Shown here one piece after another: positions 1 through 8,022 of a stretch of 64,000 nt of DNA (the stretch's first letter is position 1; each line of letters begins with the position of its first letter). The notes below the pieces were generated by a model. It did not search any database and was not told where the DNA came from. It saw only the letters and a program-made list of their open reading frames with translations. Both the position numbers and the translations under genes were made by a program. Location of the stretch: contig NZ_RFFN01000006.1 in assembly GCF_003696315.1 (NCBI RefSeq), positions 150,215 through 214,214 on the forward strand, written 5' to 3'. The stretch comes from Pseudomonas songnenensis. GTDB taxonomy: Bacteria; Pseudomonadota; Gammaproteobacteria; Pseudomonadales; Pseudomonadaceae.

Positions 1-285
1 GTGATCGGCGTAGCCGCGAAAGGAGCTGTTGCGCCATGCGAGGTTGGGCGAATCCTTGATCGGTCGCCGGCGGCCGCCGAGCTCCTCGATCCAGCGGTAA
101 TCAAGCCCATCGGCGGCTAATGCCTCGCGCAGTGAGTCCTCGCCGAACTGTGGCAACCGCCGCGAGCCAGGAAAGCGCCGGACATCGGCGATGGCTTCGA
201 TCTGATGGTGGTGTAGCACTTCGATGAGCTCACCGATCGAGCGCGTCGAGTGACCGATGCTCCAGATCGTCAGTGGCTGATTCAT
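1..285 (-). CDS. DUF488 family protein, 3' end cut off by window edge
   Basis: Reading leftwards from an ATG at 285, the frame is open to base 1 (95 codons). It begins MNQPLTIWSIGHSTRS and continues with ADVRRFPGSRRLPQFG and a GGRRRP segment. This is the typical N-terminal part of DUF488 proteins, small cytosolic proteins of unknown function (IxTIGHS..., DVRR.PxSR). The start codon lies 4 bases beyond the stop codon of the DUF2945 gene, so the two are probably co-transcribed. The C-terminus is outside the window. Family assignment is from motif memory. Confidence 0.85.
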   Translation of the reverse strand, partial: MNQPLTIWSIGHSTRSIGELIEVLHHHQIEAIADVRRFPGSRRLPQFGEDSLREALAADGLDYRWIEELGGRRRPIKDSPNLAWRNSSFRGYADH

Positions 286-288
286 GGA

Positions 289-501
289 TCAGCCCAGCTT
301 CTTCAGTGCCGACTCTTTATGCATCGCCACATGGTCGGTCTTGTCGCTCTTGATCTCGTACTGCGGATCCTCCGGGCTGGCCCGGCGGCGATGACCCTTG
401 TACTCGGTATCTGCCGTGTGCACGCGAGTGATCGTTCCGCTCACTCGTCCCGCTTCGGAATTCCAGCTGACGTGATCGCCCACTTTATAGCGCTGGCTCA
501 T
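289..501 (-). CDS. DUF2945 (hypervirulence-associated TUDOR-like) small protein
   Basis: A 70-residue protein with KVGDHVSWNSEAGRVSG near the N-terminus and DPQYEIKSDKTDHVAMHK near the C-terminus, matching the DUF2945 family throughout its usual length. These proteins are small, probably SH3/TUDOR-like beta-barrels, of unknown biochemical role. The stop codon is just ahead of the DUF488 start on the same strand, suggesting a two-gene operon. Confidence 0.88.
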   Translation of the reverse strand: MSQRYKVGDHVSWNSEAGRVSGTITRVHTADTEYKGHRRRASPEDPQYEIKSDKTDHVAMHKESALKKLG

Positions 502-1033
502 GGTGGCCTCCGTTGTGTCGGGTTCACGGAATTGGACCTCGACAGGCCTCCGAAGATCGACGCGCTGCGGTTTGCGTCACGGCATGGATAGGTGGGGATT
601 AATACCGGGTTTTATATGTACCGTTCGTCGGGATAAATTCATAGGACTTAACGCTGGATCCGGATCCAGAAGTTCAAAATAACGGCGCTTTCATATCGCC
701 AAAATACAAACTAGGGGGGCTGAGCGTAATATCAGATCGACAGCTACCCCTGTTTGCATAGTGGCAAGCTAATGTTATTTGCACGTTAGTGCCGATTTTC
801 TGGCGATCTAATAACGGCAGAAAAATTTCCATTATTTTTTCGAACCTATTATAAATCCGCCACGCAAGACGATTGACCGGTTTGTTCAGGGGGTGGACGG
901 CGGGAATTTTCTTGTAGAACGGTTCGTTTGTTGTGACACCGCGGCTTCCTTTCAAGCATCGCCCACGACTTATCGACCTCCCGTCACTTTTTAAAGGCTC
1001 CGCCTTTGAAGTAGTAAGTTCCGGAGAGACTCA
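502..1033. other. Intergenic region, AT-rich in its middle
   Basis: About 530 bases separate the DUF2945 gene from the divergent cellulase gene. Bases 600-950 are clearly poorer in GC than their surroundings. A 93-codon frame on the minus strand (674-955) has no recognisable motif and unconvincing composition. The only supported element is the GGAGAG ribosome-binding site just before the ATG at 1034. I saw no convincing promoter. Confidence 0.5.
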
Positions 1034-3106
1034 ATGTCCACCAACCTGTTTTCCGGTGCCCGCAAGGCACTCGTTGCTTCCATCGCCATGGCTGCCCTGA
1101 TGGGTGGCGTCACCGTTGTAACGGCTCCTTATGCCGCTGCTTCGACCGCTGTCGCAGCCGCCTCCGTCTCCACCAAGGTCAACGCCTTTACCAATACCGA
1201 TTGGCTTAATGGTGTATGGCGCACCGGCGCCGGGTTCTCCATTCCGGCCAGCGCTGCCAACCAGGCGGCATTCAAGGCAGGTGCTTCGGTGAAGCTGGCG
1301 GATGGTCAGGTTCGCAAGATCAGCCGTCAGCAGATCGTCGGCAGCAACATGAGCGTCTTCCTGGAAGGCGCCAAGCTGGACGGCAACAAGGTTGGTGCGC
1401 CGCAGATGGTCAGCACTGTTGGCACCACGGCTTCCGCGCCGGCTACTTCCGCGCCTACGCTTACTGCACCGTCCACGGTCGCTTCCCACTCCACCAGTAT
1501 TAATGCGTTCACCAACACCGATTGGCTCAATGGTGTATGGCGCAAGTCGCCCGGTTTCTCCATTCCAGCCAATGACGCCAACAAAAATGCATTCAAAGTG
1601 GGCGCTTCGGTAAAACTGGCCGATGGCCAGGTTCGCAAAGTTACTCAAGTACAAGTTGCCGGCGCCAATATGAGTGTCTATCTCGATGGCGCTGCGGTGA
1701 ATGGAAGTGTGGTCGGGGCACCGAACAAGTTGTCGCTGGCTACTACTACTGCGACCGCTCCTGCACCCACTGCTCCAGCGCCTTCAGTTGTCGCTACCAG
1801 CAATCTGAACAGCTTTACCAACACCGAGTGGCTGAACGGCGTGTACCGCGCTTCTGCGGGTTTCTCGATTCAGGCTACCAGCGCCAACATCGCAGCGTTC
1901 AAGGCGGGTGCTTCGGTAAAACTCGCTGACGGTCAGGTGCGCAAGATCCTTCGTGCCCAGCAGGTCGGCAGCAACATGAGCGTGTTCCTGGAGGGTTCGG
2001 CCATCAATGGCGCGGCCGTCGGTTATCCGAAGACCGTCTCCGTGGTCAGCGCCTCCGCCACGCCTTCGGCACCCGCGGTCACCACGCCGCCCGCTGCTGT
2101 AACGCCGGCTCCGGCGCCTTCTGCTCCGGACACTACCAATGGCAAACCGCTGCTGGTCGGCGTCAACCTCTCCGGTGCAGGCTTTGGTCCGTCGGTAGTT
2201 CCGGGTACGCACGGCACCAACTACACCTATCCGGCCGAGTCCTACTACAAGAAGTACGCCGACCTGGGCATGCCGCTGGTTCGCCTGCCCTTCCTCTGGG
2301 AGCGCATCCAGCCCAAGCTGGGTACTCCGCTCAACACCGTAGAGCTGGGGCGCCTGAAGCAGTCGCTGGACTTTGCCCAGAAGCACAACGTCAAGGTGAT
2401 TCTGGACCTGCACAACTACTACCGTTACTTTGGCAAGTTGATCGGCTCCAATGAGGTACCCATCAGCTCCTTCGCCGCAGTGTGGAAGCAGATCGCGCAG
2501 GAAGTGGTCAACCATCCGGCGGTCGAAGGCTACGGCCTGATGAACGAGCCGCACTCCACCAATGGACTCTGGCCGCAGGCCGCCCTGGCTGCTGCTCAGG
2601 CGATCCGCACGGTCGACGCCAAGCGCTGGATCTACGTGGCGGGTGATCGCTGGTCGAGTGCCTTCCACTGGCCGCACTACAACACTCAGCTGATCACCAA
2701 TCCGTGGATGCGCGATCCGAAGAACAACCTGGTGTACGAAGCGCACATGTATGTCGACAAGGACTTCTCGGGTAACTACTTCGACAAGACCGAGCAGTTC
2801 GATCCGATGATTGGTGTCAATCGCGTCAAGCCCTTCGTTGAATGGCTGAAGCAGAACAAGCTGCGCGGTTACATCGGTGAGCACGGCGTACCAGACTTCT
2901 CCCCGTCGGCCATCGTCGCAACTGACAACCTGATGAGCTACCTGCGTCAGAACTGCATCCCCAGCACCTATTGGGCTGCTGGTCCCTGGTGGGGTGAGTA
3001 CGCACTGTCGTTGGACGTCACCAGTGGCAAGCACCGCCCGCAGCTGCCGGTACTGCAGAAGCACGCCAAGACTGCACATAACTGCACCAGCATCGGTCCG
3101 CTGTAA
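1034..3106 (+). CDS. Secreted GH5 cellulase-like glycoside hydrolase with three N-terminal repeats
   Basis: A 690-residue protein. Residues 1-37 form a signal peptide (KALVASIAMAALMGG, then an Ala-rich cleavage region). Residues about 50-335 contain three 77-residue repeats joined by Ala/Pro/Thr linkers. From about residue 370 there is a GH5 (clan GH-A) domain starting LLVGVNLSGAGFG. The likely acid/base Glu is in LMNEPHS (about residue 505) and the likely nucleophile Glu in YIGEHGVPD (about residue 616); LDLHNYYR is also typical of GH5. It probably cuts beta-1,4-glucan or a related exopolysaccharide outside the cell. The start is supported by GGAGAG. It is transcribed alone and followed by a terminator. 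Confidence 0.9.
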   Translation: MSTNLFSGARKALVASIAMAALMGGVTVVTAPYAAASTAVAAASVSTKVNAFTNTDWLNGVWRTGAGFSIPASAANQAAFKAGASVKLADGQVRKISRQQIVGSNMSVFLEGAKLDGNKVGAPQMVSTVGTTASAPATSAPTLTAPSTVASHSTSINAFTNTDWLNGVWRKSPGFSIPANDANKNAFKVGASVKLADGQVRKVTQVQVAGANMSVYLDGAAVNGSVVGAPNKLSLATTTATAPAPTAPAPSVVATSNLNSFTNTEWLNGVYRASAGFSIQATSANIAAFKAGASVKLADGQVRKILRAQQVGSNMSVFLEGSAINGAAVGYPKTVSVVSASATPSAPAVTTPPAAVTPAPAPSAPDTTNGKPLLVGVNLSGAGFGPSVVPGTHGTNYTYPAESYYKKYADLGMPLVRLPFLWERIQPKLGTPLNTVELGRLKQSLDFAQKHNVKVILDLHNYYRYFGKLIGSNEVPISSFAAVWKQIAQEVVNHPAVEGYGLMNEPHSTNGLWPQAALAAAQAIRTVDAKRWIYVAGDRWSSAFHWPHYNTQLITNPWMRDPKNNLVYEAHMYVDKDFSGNYFDKTEQFDPMIGVNRVKPFVEWLKQNKLRGYIGEHGVPDFSPSAIVATDNLMSYLRQNCIPSTYWAAGPWWGEYALSLDVTSGKHRPQLPVLQKHAKTAHNCTSIGPL
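1181..2038 (+). repeat. Three tandem 77-residue modules in the GH5 protein
   Basis: The modules are at about 1181-1411, 1502-1732 and 1808-2038. Each has the pattern NxFTNTxWLNGVxR, then GFSI, then FKxGASVKLADGQVRK, then NMSVxLxG and VGxP. They are separated by low-complexity Ala/Thr/Pro linkers. The copies differ in many synonymous positions, so the duplication is not recent. I do not recognise the module as a named carbohydrate-binding family. Confidence 0.9.
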
Positions 3107-3126
3107 GGACTACCCAGCAAAACAGG

Positions 3127-3149
3127 AACGGGCCTTCGGGCCCGTTTTT
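3127..3149 (+). terminator. Rho-independent terminator after the GH5 gene
   Basis: A GC-rich stem ACGGGCC / GGCCCGT closes a TTCG tetraloop and is followed by TTTTT, 20 bases after the cellulase stop codon. Confidence 0.9.
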
Positions 3150-3549
3150 GCGTTCTGCCTGCCAAGCGCAGTGCAGCTCGTCGGCTGGCCGATGAGGCGC
3201 TTTTGCTCTCCTGCTGACTGAACGGTCAATCAGCCTGTCACCTTCGCCGTTTCGCTTGTTGAAAGTCGCCCGGCCCGCAACCCGCGCGGCGTGCAGGTTG
3301 CACGCTGATCGCAGGCACATGGCTATCAACCGCTACTGAGACCCGGTGTTTCGTCTCGCTCGAAGCAGTCACGTAAACCTGGCGTCAACGCCCACGACCA
3401 CCTGGCCAGAATCACGGAACTCGATTTTGGGGGTCCGGTCACCATTAGTGTGCGCACTGAAACTGCACGGCCGCGGCAACCCCGCATTGCTGTGCTTCAC
3501 GGACCGTGGTCATCCGGCCAAATCCTATGAACCTATAAAGGTGGACAAA
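3150..3549. other. Intergenic region upstream of the stress-protein operon
   Basis: About 400 bases without a supported gene. The reading frame of the downstream gene is open upstream to 3346, but the AAGGTGG ribosome-binding site at about 3538-3544 fixes the start at 3550. A GGAACT at about 3416 might be the -35 box of an ECF-type promoter, but no clear -10 follows at the right distance. Confidence 0.45.
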
Positions 3550-4308
3550 ATGACGACACCCGATGAAGAGATCACAGGTTACGGCGGCCAAGCCAGAACC
3601 GATTCCCCGCTGACGGGCTCTCCGTCCGGCCAGCCATCCACCCAGACGAACACCACCGGTACCGCCACTTCCGGCTCCGCGCCCAGCACCGAAGACATCA
3701 AAGCCAAGGCGCGCGACGCCGGTGAACAGGTCAAGAACCAGGGCAAGGCGCAGCTGGACAGCTACCGCGGTACCGCAGCCGACGAGCTCGAGAAAGTTGC
3801 CCAGAGCGCGAAGGCTGCAGCAGCAGAGCTGGAGAACCAGGACAGTACCGGACTTTCCAGCTACGTCTCCGACGTCGCGCAGAGCATGGTGAACCTGGCT
3901 GACAATCTGCGCGGCAAAAGCGTCGATGAGCTGGTAGGCGAGGTCAATCGCCTTGCCCGCAACAATCCCGCGCTGTTCATTGCCGGCAGCGTGGCGCTCG
4001 GCTTCGGGCTGACCCGATTCGCCCGTGCGTCGAGCCATCGCGCAGACACCGCCGGCGCTCGCGAGCCCACGACCGACTACGGCCATTCCGACGCCAGTCG
4101 ACCACATCCCACTTCGCCACTGGGCGTCCCGGCTGATGTCACTGCCGAGACCCTGCCTAGCCAGGCTGATATCGATTCGCGTGTTTCCGGCGGCACGCCT
4201 GGCAGCACGGTCGGCAGTGTCAGCAACGCGAACATGACGTCGACCACTGGCAGCACCAACGGCATCGGCGCCAATGGCAAGGGCACAACCGGAGGGCTAA
4301 ATCGATGA
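3550..4308 (+). CDS. Stress-type protein with Ala-rich helix and one membrane segment
   Basis: A 252-residue protein. Its first ~60 residues are Thr/Ser/Gly/Pro-rich. They are followed by a long charged, Ala-rich amphipathic helix (about residues 55-140) and a hydrophobic segment NPALFIAGSVALGFGL, then a disordered tail. This resembles the proteins annotated as nutrient-deprivation-induced that sit upstream of a holin-X/DUF1469 gene and a DUF3618 gene, exactly as here. It overlaps the next gene by 4 bases (ATGA), so the three are an operon. A role in envelope stress is inferred from this context only. Confidence 0.75.
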   Translation: MTTPDEEITGYGGQARTDSPLTGSPSGQPSTQTNTTGTATSGSAPSTEDIKAKARDAGEQVKNQGKAQLDSYRGTAADELEKVAQSAKAAAAELENQDSTGLSSYVSDVAQSMVNLADNLRGKSVDELVGEVNRLARNNPALFIAGSVALGFGLTRFARASSHRADTAGAREPTTDYGHSDASRPHPTSPLGVPADVTAETLPSQADIDSRVSGGTPGSTVGSVSNANMTSTTGSTNGIGANGKGTTGGLNR

Positions 4309-4730
4309 ACGAGCAACGTAACCTCAACACGCCTTACGAGCCGGTAAACCCCGAGCAGGACAGCTCCATCGGCGGGCTGCTGCGGCAGCTGACCCGGGAA
4401 GTCCCGTCTCTTTTCACCAAAGAACTGGCGTTGGCCAAAGCCGAACTGAGCGAATCGCTGCGCGCTACCAAAACAGGTGCGGCGAGCGTCGCCACAGGCG
4501 GTGCTGTGCTGTTGGCGGGTTTCATCGTTCTGCTTATGTCGGCCGTTTACTTCCTCGCCACGATGATGGAGCTGTGGCTCGCCGCCTTGATTGTCGGCGT
4601 CGTCGTGGTGGTCATCGGAATGATCATGGTTTCGGCCGGCAAGAAGAAGTTCGAAGCTTCTTCGTTCAAGCCCGACCGCACCATCCATTCGCTGCAGAAG
4701 GATAAAGAAGCCGTCAGGGGGCACGCATGA
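4305..4730 (+). CDS. Phage-holin-like (DUF1469 / holin superfamily III) membrane protein
   Basis: A 141-residue protein with SIGGLLRQLTREVPSLFTKELALAKAE-type N-terminal helix (in pieces: GLLRQLTREVPSLF, then ELALAKAELSE), two transmembrane segments at about residues 62-82 and 90-110, and a charged C-terminus. This is the layout of the DUF1469 family, which despite its name is usually chromosomal and stress-associated. ATGA overlaps at both ends place it in the middle of the three-gene operon 3550-5488. Confidence 0.88.
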   Translation: MNEQRNLNTPYEPVNPEQDSSIGGLLRQLTREVPSLFTKELALAKAELSESLRATKTGAASVATGGAVLLAGFIVLLMSAVYFLATMMELWLAALIVGVVVVVIGMIMVSAGKKKFEASSFKPDRTIHSLQKDKEAVRGHA

Positions 4731-5488
4731 GTACACATAATCAGGTAGACCTAGAAGCGCAGAAAGACCCGAGCACCCTGGAGCGGGAGATCGACCAGCA
4801 GCGTGCCGAGATCGGCAACATCGTCCATGCACTGGAAAGCAAGTTGTCGCCCGGGCAGATGATTGATACCGCGCTGGGCTATGCCAAAGGCGGCGGTGGC
4901 GAGTTTCTGCACAACCTCACCGATACGGTGAAGGCCAATCCGGTGCCGACTCTGCTGACCTCCATCGGACTGGTCTGGCTGATGGCCGGGCAGAACCGTC
5001 GTCCGGAACAGAGCGCCAGCATCACGTCCACCGGCCCGTCCATGACCGACAAGCTGTCCGCCAAGGCGTCGGGCCTCAAGCAGCAGGGCACCGGGCTCAA
5101 GGACAAGGCAGCGCAGATGAGCCACGATGCCTCCAGCACGCTGGGCAATGCCCGTCATCGGGTCAGTGACTCCAGTCGGCATGCCGCCGAAAGCCTGCGG
5201 CACACCGCCGACCGAGCCCGTGGCGGCTTTTCGCAGCTGCTCAATGAGCAACCGCTGGCCCTGGGAGCCATGGGCATCGCCTTGGGCGCTCTGCTCGCCG
5301 CATCAGTCCCGCCAACCCGTCGCGAAGACGAACTCATGGGGCAGAAAAGCGACGAGCTTACCGGCAAGCTCAAGGCCAAGGCCCGCGAAGGCTATGAAAT
5401 GGCCACTGCCGAGGGTGAACAGCTGGCCAGTCAGGTCAAGCACGACCTCGAGCGCGACCACGGCCAACCGGCTTCGCGGCCGCACTAA
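4727..5488 (+). CDS. DUF3618 domain protein
   Basis: A 253-residue protein. The N-terminus, with LEREIDQQRAEIGNIVHALE and KLSPGQMIDTALGYAKG, is the DUF3618 signature. One membrane segment follows (NPVPTLLTSIGLVWLMAG), then a long amphipathic region, then a second hydrophobic segment (PLALGAMGIALGALLAAS). It is the last gene of the operon. Members of this family are small inner-membrane proteins of unknown mechanism, often induced in stationary phase or stress. Confidence 0.88.
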   Translation: MSTHNQVDLEAQKDPSTLEREIDQQRAEIGNIVHALESKLSPGQMIDTALGYAKGGGGEFLHNLTDTVKANPVPTLLTSIGLVWLMAGQNRRPEQSASITSTGPSMTDKLSAKASGLKQQGTGLKDKAAQMSHDASSTLGNARHRVSDSSRHAAESLRHTADRARGGFSQLLNEQPLALGAMGIALGALLAASVPPTRREDELMGQKSDELTGKLKAKAREGYEMATAEGEQLASQVKHDLERDHGQPASRPH

Positions 5489-5580
5489 GGGCATAGGGCA
5501 TGAGAGGCGGATTGCCGTTTCGGGAGGCTGGCGCACGGGCTTGAGTCCAACCGCATAACCCCCGATAATCCGCCACCGGC

Positions 5581-5656
5581 GCCGGTGTAGCTCAGTAGGT
5601 AGAGCAGCGCATTCGTAATGCGAAGGTCGCAGGTTCGACTCCTGTCTCCGGCACCA
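5581..5656 (+). tRNA. tRNA-Thr (anticodon CGT)
   Basis: A 76-base cloverleaf with encoded CCA. The acceptor strands are GCCGGTG and CTCCGGC, the D loop contains AGCTCAGTAGGTAGAGC, the anticodon loop is TTCGTAA (CGT, reading ACG threonine codons) and the T arm contains GGTTCGACTCC. The acceptor stem has one T:T mismatch at position 6:67. The remaining stems pair well. Confidence 0.96.
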
Positions 5657-5666
5657 ATGAAATTGA

Positions 5667-5694
5667 AAGGCCCGCATCGCTGCGGGCCTTTTTT
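5667..5694 (+). terminator. Terminator after tRNA-Thr
   Basis: Stem AAGGCCCGCA / TGCGGGCCTT with a TCGC loop and a T tract. It lies 10 bases after the tRNA and could also serve the convergent smvA gene. Confidence 0.92.
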
Positions 5695-5714
5695 GTTTCC
5701 GGTGGTCAGGCGCG

Positions 5715-7193
5715 CTAGCGCGGCCTGCGAGTGCACAGGGCGATGCCGCCCGAGGTGATGCCGAGCAGGGCGACCACTGCAATCATCACTGCGACAAAGG
5801 CGTTGTCGAACGCGCCTTGCGCCAGGCTGATCAGCGGGGCGGCGATGGCGTCGGGGAGGGATTCGGCGGCGATCAGTGCGCCGTCGAGGCTGTCGCGTGC
5901 CAGATCGGGGAGTGCCATCGCCTTCGGCGTAACGATGGCTGCTGTGTAAACCGCGGACATCAGACTGCCGAGAATGGCAATACCTAGCGCACCACCCAGC
6001 TCGTACGACACTTCTTCGATCGATGCAGCCATGCCGGCACGGTCGGGTGGGGCATGCAGCAGCATGGCGCTGGAGGCAGCAGTCATTGCGGCGCCGACGC
6101 CAAAGCCGAGCAGGCTGAACGACAGTATCTGTACCCATTGCTGAGCCCCATAGCCCAGCAGGTAGAGCAGGGCGCCAGCGGCGGACAGTGCGAGGGACGC
6201 GCTCAGAATCCGTTCGGCACCGATGCGCGGTAACGCCAGGCCGGCGAGTGGGCCAGCGATGAAGGCGCCGAGTGGGATTGGCAGTATGGTCAGACCAGCT
6301 TGCAGGGGCGACAGACCGACCACCAGCTGCAGCCGCTGGCTGACGACAAGCTCCATGCCCATCAGCGCTGCCGAAGCAACCGAAGCGGCGACTACGCCAG
6401 CCGAGAAGCTGCGGTCGCGGAACAGCGCGAAATCGATCATCGGCACGGCGGTCTGGCGCTGGCGGCGCAGAAAGGCCAGGGCGCAAACGACAGCGGTGAT
6501 CGCCGCGATGCCGGCTTGCAGTGCGGAAGGGTCGGCCTTGCCGGCTTCCTTGATGGCCAGCGTCAGCCCGACCAGTGCGCCCATGACCCACAAGGAGGCC
6601 AGAAGATCGAACGGTCGCCCGGGATTACCGGGACGGGCCGGCACCCAGATCACGGCAAGCACCAGCGCCAGCAGGACGATGGGCACGTTGATGATGAACA
6701 CCGAGCCCCACCAGAAATGTTCCAGCAATACACCCCCAACTACTGGGCCGAAAGCTGCTCCGCCCGACGCGATGGCCGCCCAGATTCCGAAGGCCAGGGC
6801 GCGCTCGCGGGCGTCTACGAAAACATGGCGGATGATTGCCAGGGTTGCTGGCATCATCATCGCTGCACCTACGGCTAGCGCGACACGGGCGCCGATCAGC
6901 AACTCGGGCGTCGGGGAGAAGGCGGCGCCGAGCGAGGCGCAGCCGAATACCACCAGGCCGGCGATGAACATGCGTTTGTGGCCGAAGCGGTCACCCAGTG
7001 CCCCCATCCCGGGTAGCAGGCCGGCAACGGTGAGGGCGTAGGCGTTGACGATCCACAGCTTTTCATTGGCTGATGCTTGCAGCTCGTAGGTCAGGCTGGG
7101 GAGGGCCAGGTAGATTACCGTCATGTCGATGACGATCAGCAGCAGCGCGCTGGACAGGATGCCCAGGACCAGCCAGCGAAGAGGGGAGTTCAC
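5715..7193 (-). CDS. SmvA-like MFS efflux transporter (DHA2 family)
   Basis: A 492-residue inner-membrane protein with 14 predicted hydrophobic segments. Motifs include DMTVIYLALPSL in the first helix, MGALGDRFGHKRM (MFS motif A between helices 2 and 3) and GPVVGGVLLEHFWWGSVFII (motif C region). It resembles SmvA, which exports quaternary ammonium compounds and methyl viologen using the proton gradient. The neighbouring divergent TetR gene fits the smvA-smvR arrangement. Substrates here are inferred from that family. Confidence 0.85.
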   Translation of the reverse strand: MNSPLRWLVLGILSSALLLIVIDMTVIYLALPSLTYELQASANEKLWIVNAYALTVAGLLPGMGALGDRFGHKRMFIAGLVVFGCASLGAAFSPTPELLIGARVALAVGAAMMMPATLAIIRHVFVDARERALAFGIWAAIASGGAAFGPVVGGVLLEHFWWGSVFIINVPIVLLALVLAVIWVPARPGNPGRPFDLLASLWVMGALVGLTLAIKEAGKADPSALQAGIAAITAVVCALAFLRRQRQTAVPMIDFALFRDRSFSAGVVAASVASAALMGMELVVSQRLQLVVGLSPLQAGLTILPIPLGAFIAGPLAGLALPRIGAERILSASLALSAAGALLYLLGYGAQQWVQILSFSLLGFGVGAAMTAASSAMLLHAPPDRAGMAASIEEVSYELGGALGIAILGSLMSAVYTAAIVTPKAMALPDLARDSLDGALIAAESLPDAIAAPLISLAQGAFDNAFVAVMIAVVALLGITSGGIALCTRRPR

Positions 7194-7258
7194 GGTGCAA
7201 TCCTCGGTTTGGTGCTACAAGCTCGATTGGCGGAAGGAACACGTTGCGGCATAATATA

Positions 7259-7272
7259 AATACATACGTATT
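7259..7272. promoter_or_regulatory. Candidate TetR operator between the efflux gene and its regulator
   Basis: The inverted repeat AATAC-ATAC-GTATT lies in the intergenic space between the divergent smvA-like and tetR genes, inside an AT-rich stretch (ATAATATAAATACATACGT) that probably holds the promoters. This is a typical position for TetR autorepression. The match is short, so confidence is moderate. Confidence 0.5.
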
Positions 7273-7290
7273 GAATTGAAAGGGGCGCGC

Positions 7291-7836
7291 GTGGGTAGAA
7301 AGAAAACGATCGATCGCGAGGCACTGCTGGATGTGGCCGAAGGCATCGTCAATCGCCAGGGCGCTGCAGCCTTGACCATCGATGCTGTCGCCAAGGCGGC
7401 GGGTATTACCAAAGGCGGCGTGCAGTACAGCTTCGGCAGCAAGGACGACTTGATCAACGCCATGTTCGAGCGGTGGGGCAAGGGTTACACCGAGCAGTTC
7501 CAGCGCATCGCCGGGGATGCGCCCGATGCGCTGACAGCAGTGCGTGCTCACGTGGAGGCGACACGTGCTTCTGACTCCGGATCGCACGCCAAGGCGGCGA
7601 GTCTGATGGCTGCGTTACTGCAGACCCCCGAGCACCTGGTATCGACTCAGGCGTGGTATCAGGAACGTCTTGCGGGGCTCGATACCTCCACCGAAGAAGG
7701 TCGCCGTGCCCGGCTCGCCTTTTTCGCTACGGAAGGGATTTTCACGCTGCGCTTTTTTCGCCTGATGGATATAGGCGAGGAGGAATGGGCGGATGTCATG
7801 AGCGACATTGCCGCGCTGGTCCGCCCGGACAGCTGA
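7291..7836 (+). CDS. TetR-family transcriptional repressor (SmvR-like)
   Basis: A 181-residue protein starting at GTG 7291, with AAGGGG at about 7281-7285 as ribosome-binding site; an upstream in-frame TTG at 7276 is less likely. Residues 1-50 are a TetR HTH (ALLDVAEGIVNRQGAAALTI, then AGITKGGVQYSFGSKDDLI). The C-terminal half is the helical ligand-binding domain. It presumably represses the divergent SmvA-like pump and itself, and responds to cationic biocides. Confidence 0.87.
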   Translation: MGRKKTIDREALLDVAEGIVNRQGAAALTIDAVAKAAGITKGGVQYSFGSKDDLINAMFERWGKGYTEQFQRIAGDAPDALTAVRAHVEATRASDSGSHAKAASLMAALLQTPEHLVSTQAWYQERLAGLDTSTEEGRRARLAFFATEGIFTLRFFRLMDIGEEEWADVMSDIAALVRPDS

Positions 7837-7984
7837 CCGCCTGATCGGCAGCGGGCGATACGGAAGAAGCGCGCGGGTGCCTGGCAGGTCCGAGGCGTGA
7901 GCCGAGCACCGACCACGACGCAGTGAGTTGCTGGCCTACCTGCGATGCAGGAGAGAATCGGATGCCGGAACCGGCACACCTGAC

Positions 7985-8022
7985 CGGGGCACAGCCGCAC
8001 TGGCTGCGCCCCGATCTTTTTT
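7985..8022 (+). terminator. Terminator downstream of the tetR gene
   Basis: A two-part stem, CGGGGC...GCCCCG enclosing CAGCC / GGCTG, is followed by ATCTTTTTT. The T tract overlaps the stop codon of the convergent TonB receptor gene. Confidence 0.8.

Noticed and set aside
674..955. 93-codon minus-strand frame in the AT-rich intergenic region
   Set aside because: No ribosome-binding site, motif or coding bias that I could see.
5581..5656. tRNA-Thr as a prophage or island attachment site
   Set aside because: No integrase, second tRNA end copy or foreign segment lies beside it.
7840..7980. Possible riboswitch-like structure downstream of the tetR gene
   Set aside because: Some pairing is visible but no conserved riboswitch core, and it is at a 3' end of both flanking genes.
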